DNA of 64,000 nt from Aurifilum marmelostoma. Taxonomy: Eukaryota; Ascomycota; Sordariomycetes; Diaporthales; Cryphonectriaceae. Below the pieces are notes generated by a model. The model was not told where the DNA came from, did not search any database, and saw only the letters and a list, made by a program, of their open reading frames with translations. The stretch covers positions 1,674,001 to 1,738,000 of the forward strand of contig JAMXSV010000028.1 of assembly GCA_027559495.1 (NCBI GenBank). The letters are read 5' to 3'. The translations under genes and the position numbers were made by a program. This document shows, in pieces, positions 58,917 through 64,000 of the stretch; position 1 is the first letter of the stretch, and each line of letters starts with the position of its first letter.

Positions 58917-58940
58917 CAGCAGCAGCAGCAGCAGCAGCAG
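58917..58940 (+). repeat. (CAG)8 trinucleotide repeat in the acetate kinase leader
   Basis: Eight perfect CAG units, then AC and the start codon. The repeat is in the 5' leader and not in the coding frame. Confidence 0.9.
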
Positions 58941-58942
58941 AC

Positions 58943-60401
58943 ATGAAGAAAATCATCCTCTCGGTCAACGCGGGGTCCTCCTCCGTCAAGATCTCCGTCT
59001 ACGAGGCCGAGGTCCACGGCAGCCCATCACAGCTCGCCGAGGCCCAGATCAGCGGCCTGACCTCGCCGCCACCCAAGCTCACCTACGTCCGCGGCGGAGA
59101 GACGGCCACCAAGGACGAGGAGCTCGGCAGCAGCGGCAACGACAAGAGGAAGATCAGCAACCAGGACGACGCCTTTCGCATCATCCTGTCGACGCTCACG
59201 GATGATCCAGACCTGCCGCAGCTCTCCAGCAAGGACGATGTGGCCATCGTGTGCCATCGCATCGTGCACGGAGGCGACTTCCGCACCGCACAGGTCATCA
59301 ACGAGGCCACCTACCACCGCCTCGAGGAGCTCAACGACCTCGCCCCCCTGCACAACGCCCCCTCTCTCGAGATTGTCAAGAGCTGCATAGCCCAGCTGCC
59401 AGGTGCCGTCAACGTCGCCTGCTTCGACTCCCAGTTCCACGCCAGCATCCCCACCCACGTGCGGACGTACCCTATCGACCAGGACATTGCCCGCAAGAAC
59501 GGTCTGCGCAAGTACGGGTTTCACGGCATCAGCTACTCCTTCATCACGCGGTCTGCTGCCGAATTCCTCGGTAAGCCGATTCGGGATGTGAACCTCATTG
59601 CGCTCCACCTGGGCAGCGGGGCGAGCGCTTGTGCCATCAAGGGCGGGAAGAGCTGGGACACCAGCATGGGCCTGACCCCGCTGGCAGGCTTGCCAGGCGC
59701 TACGAGGAGTGGGAGTATCGACCCAAGGTGAGTGAAAGTGAAAAAGAATCAATACCGCCTGAAATATACCTATATATATGTACATACATATATACACACA
59801 AAAAACTTATGCCGGCTGACATCCTTCCTCCGCCTCCAGTCTGGTCTTCCACTATGCCTCTGACGTGGGCAAGCTCTCGCCCGCCTCGACCAAGGAACTG
59901 CACATCTCGGTCGCCGAGACCATCCTCAACAAGGAGGCCGGATGGAAAGCTCTTACCGGAACGACCAACTTCGGCACCATCGCCAGCTCCTCAGAGCCCA
60001 GACACCAGCTCGCCTTCGACCTCTTTGTCGACCGCATCTGCGGCTTCGTCGGTTCTTATTATGTCACCCTCCGCGGTCAGGTCGACGCCCTCGTCTTCGC
60101 CGGCGGTATCGGCGAGAAGAGCGACAGGCTGCGCCGCGCCGTCGTGGACCAATGCGCCTGCCTCGGGTTCGAGGTCGATCTTGAGAAGAACGCGAGCCGC
60201 GACCCGGCCGAGACGGGCAAGACCGTGCGCGATGTTGGCCTCGCCGTGCACAAGGACGGCAGGACGCATCGGGTCCTGGTTGTCCAGACGGACGAGCAGT
60301 TTGAGATGGCGCATGCTGCTGCGCAGGACCCGGCGCTGTGGGCGGAAGACCTAGATGAGGTGCCAGACCTGGAGCTGCTCAAGGTCAAGAGTGGCCACTA
60401 A
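58943..60401 (+). CDS. ack: Acetate kinase
   Basis: Interconverts acetyl phosphate + ADP and acetate + ATP. In filamentous fungi it is thought to act with phosphoketolase (Xfp) and lacks the bacterial partner Pta. Exons 58943-59727 and 59840-60401 (GTGAGT donor, CTCCAG acceptor, intron 112 nt with TATA/CATA repeats; AG|T, Ser) give 448 residues. ASKHA-fold signatures are ILSVNAGSSSVKISV at the N terminus, CHRIVHGGDF, LRKYGFHGISYSFI, IALHLGSGASACAI, SWDTSMGLTPLAG and GATRSGSIDP before the intron, and ALVFAGGIGEKSDRLRRAV in the second half. Compared with the typical bacterial enzyme (about 400 residues) there are inserts, notably a charged one around residues 50-75 (GETATKDEELGSSGNDKRK). No targeting signal is visible, so it is probably cytosolic. 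Confidence 0.95.
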
Positions 60402-60440
60402 TACCGCAAACAAGAAAAAAACAAAAAGAGAGAGAAAAGA

Positions 60441-60453
60441 AGGGGGGGGGGGG
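60441..60453 (+). repeat. Poly-G run in the acetate kinase 3' flank
   Basis: About 13 G residues after a purine-rich stretch. Length uncertain for technical reasons. Confidence 0.7.
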
Positions 60454-62144
60454 AGGAGAGGCAATTTCCAGTTTGAGCTAAGAGTTGGCTAGCTGTCCAC
60501 GATCATATTATGAAAAGAGTGTGTTTGGCGTTTTGGCAGCATGTAGAGGAGAAGAAGAACAAGACTTAGAGTGTTGGCTATCTAGTTGAAGTATTCACAA
60601 AGTGTCAGTCATGTCACAAGGTCTCATATGTCGTGTCAATATTCAAGGAACAAACAGGGTGCCCGAAATCACGACCTTCATATGGATTCCAAGTGACGCC
60701 GGAACCAACGCTGCTGCTATTGACTCGAAAGTTGTCATGGCATACAACTGTGCTGACATTCACAGCGAGCTCAGGCATACACTCCTCTCAGAGTCTGAAG
60801 ATGGTCGATCATGCCCGCAGGATCAATATCGACAACCCACACGTGCTTGCTCGCACCGCATCTCTTGATCCTAAGATTCTACGACACAAGGGACGGATAT
60901 GAGACCATCGGTCACCATTCTGGGAGGTCTACGCAAAGACACTCTCGAGACGCCGTGTCTCGATCCCCCGCGAGACAACCTTGGGATCGGCGACTCGGAC
61001 CCTCCCCCTCTCCGGCTCTTTTCTCTCACACGCACACATGTAACGAACGTGGCCATGTCATCTACCGGGAAGGGGGGAGGTTTCTCTTTTCAAGCGGGTG
61101 ATACTACTTGTGTTCGACCCCGTGGGGGAGCACATGTCTTTGAGCCTGTCTCGGCCTGACTGGGCTTCCTGCTGGCTGCGGTCGGGGGAGAGACAGGATG
61201 AACGGTCGGTCGTCAAGGGGTGTCAGACCTCGGTGAGGGGCTGGCTGTCTTGGTCCGACAGGCTTCTTGTTTGGCGGCGAGATAGGTTCGAGCCATGGCA
61301 ACTCAGCTTAGTGAAGAGAAAGAGGGATGGGATGCAGACATCTACTGAGGAACGAGCATACAAGAAACAGCAACACAACTAGCTCAAGCTCTTCTGCTCC
61401 TCCTCGTCTCTCGATGCTGGACTGTGTTGAGAGAGAGAGACAGCCGAGACGGTCTCATCCTGACACCACGAGAGACTGTCGCTGGACGGAGGCCTCGCCG
61501 GCATATCGACACGGTAAACGGATTGATACTCTGGGGTTTGACAAGAGGCACGCGAAGAAACAGATGTTCGCTCACTGCATTCCATCTCCCAGTCTCGGGA
61601 GCAAATAGTCCCTGCGGTCTTTCTCGATATGGAAATCCCTAGCTCCAAGCTGACTTGATTGGATTTGCCAGTGGTAGTCCGTCATCTGCTTCTTGATTCT
61701 CTTCCTTTTCTGAACCCAAAGGGGCAAGTCCATCCCCAGACTGGTTGTATAGTGTGTGCGTGTGCTTGTTGACCAGGAGGTGATTTCGGGAGGACCCAAA
61801 AAGGTTTCATGGATGGGATACCTACAGTACATTGCCACTTTGACATGGCATGTATTCCAAGTTTTGCCTTCTTCAGGCTTCTTTCTGTCTGCTTTTTTAT
61901 TGACCCCCATCCTCGCCTTCCAGCTATACCCGTAATGATCATCGATAGATGTGCACATTCTTGAGCTAAGGCGAAATGCAATGCCACATGGAGGGTTTTC
62001 TTTTGATGGGATGGGGAGACAGCGGCAAATAGAGGCAAAAGGTGGGTGTGATGGGGGTAGGGGGGTAGGGGGTAGCATCGTTTTGATGAAAAGAAGGAAG
62101 AGTCATCCAAGGGCACACGGTAACAGCCAATACATTGCAATTAT

Positions 62145-62159
62145 CACACACACACACAC
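62145..62159 (+). repeat. CA microsatellite
   Basis: About seven CA units in non-coding sequence. Confidence 0.7.
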
Positions 62160-63881
62160 GAATACCGAATACATAGTGTGTGTTCTGAGGGGGGATCATT
62201 CCCTGCCGCTCGCAAGAATGGGTGACATTATCAGATGACAACTCACATTCACATTTGGTCCCTAGTAGCCCAGCCTTCGCCTCCTCGACACAGCATCACT
62301 AAAGAGCCAGAGCCAAGGACAGGACCCTGAGCACCTACGAATGCACTTGTTCTGTGGGAGGGTAGCAGTATAGCTTGCTCGGCTCGGCTCTGCCTCGCTG
62401 CGTCTGCCGCCTGTTGTGGCCGGGTGCGCGTCCCAAGGATCCTGCCCGAGGAGGCGAGCCTATCATGCTTCCCCACAGCTCCAACATCACGATGATGGCG
62501 GTTAAACTCTGTACAGCAGAAAAGGCCCCTGGCGGTTTGGGATTTACGGGAGGGGGCTGCAGTTATCACGACGGGGGAGGCGTTGATAGAGAGGGGAAGG
62601 CGAGGCAAGTTCCGTTGATCTGTGGCGACGAGGCAAATGCTGTGACGAAAACATGATGCTGGACAAGAGCGGGCGGGGAGGGGCGAGGGACAATGCTGTG
62701 ACGAAAATATGATGATTGCACATGGCCCATCGCTGGGAAGAACCCACCCACTCTTAAAAAAAAAAAATTATACCCGCTTGCAGGCCAAGCACCGAGCTCA
62801 TTTGCTATCCCACCCCCGTCGAACACGGAAGACGTATCAAGGAGTTGGGCACAAAACTAAACCCTTTCCTGTCTCAACGGACACATGGTGCTTCCACTGC
62901 AGAGTGTGGCAAGAGCAAGCCATTCCGAAGGGTGCAAGACCCTGAAAAGAAAAGCAAAAAGGAGCATAGTGTAGGGCCGCTAACCGACCTCCGCCCGACG
63001 AACCAGCTGCCGGGTTCTGAGAGACAGGCCCCTGGCCCCCTAAGCGAGGGGCCTAGGTTCACAGCAGAAGGCACTATGACATGAAAATGATGGAATTCTG
63101 GATCCCCGAGGATGGGATTTCTCCAATCTCCCATGTTTGCATCACCCTCCCTCACCCGGCCGCCCCCCCCCTCCACCCCCCGCCCCCAGCTTAGGTGCCG
63201 GAACCAAACGTCCTGCCTCTCCCCCTCCTTCCTTCTTCTTCCCCTCTCAGCCGATGACCCAAGAGATCTTCGCAATAGTTCCTTTGTTGACCTGCATAAT
63301 TGTTGATCGACTCTGCCGGATCAGCATACCATCTCGTTTGCCAAGCTTGTTTTTCTTCTTCTTCTCTCCTCTCTGTATTTGTAAGTCGACAACGGTTGAC
63401 GTAGCATGTGGGGACCTTTTTTATTTTATTTTGTTGTTGTTTTGCCCGCTGATGAAAGTAGCACGCACGTGAGTAGTACTGGCCTGGTACGCTCCACACA
63501 CATGCGCCACGACCATGAGAGAGCGAGGACCTATCTTCTATGTACTATACATGATGCATGTCTCACTTCTGTGTGATAGTATGTTACCAATTTCCACGCT
63601 GGCAATCATGTCCTTGCACGGCGGTGTTCCTCTCCTAGGTTGTGCTGTCTGGACCAAAGCCCCCGCACCGCGGTCAGACGAACATCACACCACCGGAATC
63701 GACTCCCCGAAACTATCTCTTCCGTGTGCACAAACAGCGTCGCGTGTGTGGTAATGTCTTTTTCAGCAGGTTTGTAAACTTTAAACAGGGAAGGCGAACC
63801 CTTGCATGACAAGGGAACCATAGTATGTACTACGGTAGACGATAGGGTCCTTCGGGGTCCAACCCATTGCTACACTAAATA

Positions 63882-63906
63882 GACCACCACCACCACCACC
63901 ACCACC
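63882..63906 (+). repeat. ACC/CCA trinucleotide repeat
   Basis: About eight ACC units near the right edge, not within a supported gene. Confidence 0.8.
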
Positions 63907-64000
63907 GCCAACCAGTCTGGTGGTTGTCAGTCCTGGGCAACGAGAATGTGGCTTGCAAACCGGCCAGGACGCGTAGGATAGTAGTGCGCAGCAGCCACAC

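Larger units (their letters stand above)
57405..58942. other. Intergenic before acetate kinase, with CreA-like sites
   Basis: About 1.5 kb. An ATATAT run near 57760-57772. A G-rich segment (58385-58500) carries CTGGAG three times. A GGTCT tandem lies near 58647-58664. A (CAG)8 tract ends two bases before the acetate kinase ATG. Confidence 0.6.
60402..64000. other. 3.6 kb at the right edge without a recognisable gene
   Basis: Acetate kinase 3' flank, then repeats: a 13-G run near 60441-60453, (CA)7 at 62145-62159, an A run near 62757-62767, and a CCA/ACC repeat at 63882-63906. Overlapping open frames on both strands (for example minus-strand frames at 61572-62140) have no family resemblance. 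It could be the upstream region of a gene beyond the edge. Confidence 0.5.

Noticed and set aside
61572..62140. Two overlapping minus-strand frames near the right edge
   Set aside because: No conserved motif, poor composition, and no support for splicing.
1..64000. CRISPR array, prokaryotic operon or biosynthetic gene cluster
   Set aside because: No spaced repeats, no operon structure, and no polyketide, peptide-synthetase or terpene genes; the genes are unrelated housekeeping genes with introns.

Overview
The window is nuclear DNA from a filamentous ascomycete (Pezizomycotina, probably Sordariomycetes). The evidence is short GT-AG introns, a Velvet-family regulator, a fungal TRP/FLC-type membrane protein, an Mlh2-like MutL protein, a fungal acetate kinase, GC-rich third codon positions and multi-kilobase intergenic stretches. 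There are no operons. Each gene stands alone with its own flanking region on either strand.

Left part (1-16.9 kb): the 3' end of velB, a single-exon archaemetzincin protease, a tRNA-Asp(GTC), a BRCT plus family-X DNA polymerase, a minus-strand TPR protein resembling the Rpl4 chaperone Acl4, a minus-strand orphan, lumazine synthase (RIB4) and a large low-complexity minus-strand fungal protein. A 6.6 kb stretch with no recognisable gene follows (16.9-23.5 kb), carrying homopolymers and microsatellites.

Middle (23.5-46 kb): GAR transformylase (ADE8), a CDF metal transporter of the Mn-type DxxxD class, an Mlh2/PMS1-like MutL ATPase, a TRP/FLC-like membrane protein with a 345-nt intron, a solitary Gag-like ORF on the minus strand, the Pol I initiation factor RRN3, and the THO/TREX WD40 subunit TEX1/THOC3 convergent with it.

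Right part (46-64 kb): the Ypt6/Rab6 GEF subunit RIC1, a seven-exon phosphate/proton-symporter-like MFS transporter with an inferred 8-nt microexon and a probable GC-AG intron, a fungal orphan, acetate kinase, and 3.6 kb without a recognisable gene.

The genes are mostly housekeeping (purine and riboflavin synthesis, rRNA transcription, mRNA export, Golgi traffic, ion and phosphate transport, DNA repair) and do not form a pathway cluster. I found no new multigene system. The most useful observations are: five single-base reading-frame breaks in otherwise conserved or long-ORF genes, three of them in G/C runs of six to eight bases, which look like uncorrected sequencing indels; the microexon and GC-AG intron; and an isolated intact Gag-like ORF that is a candidate domesticated or relic retroelement gene.
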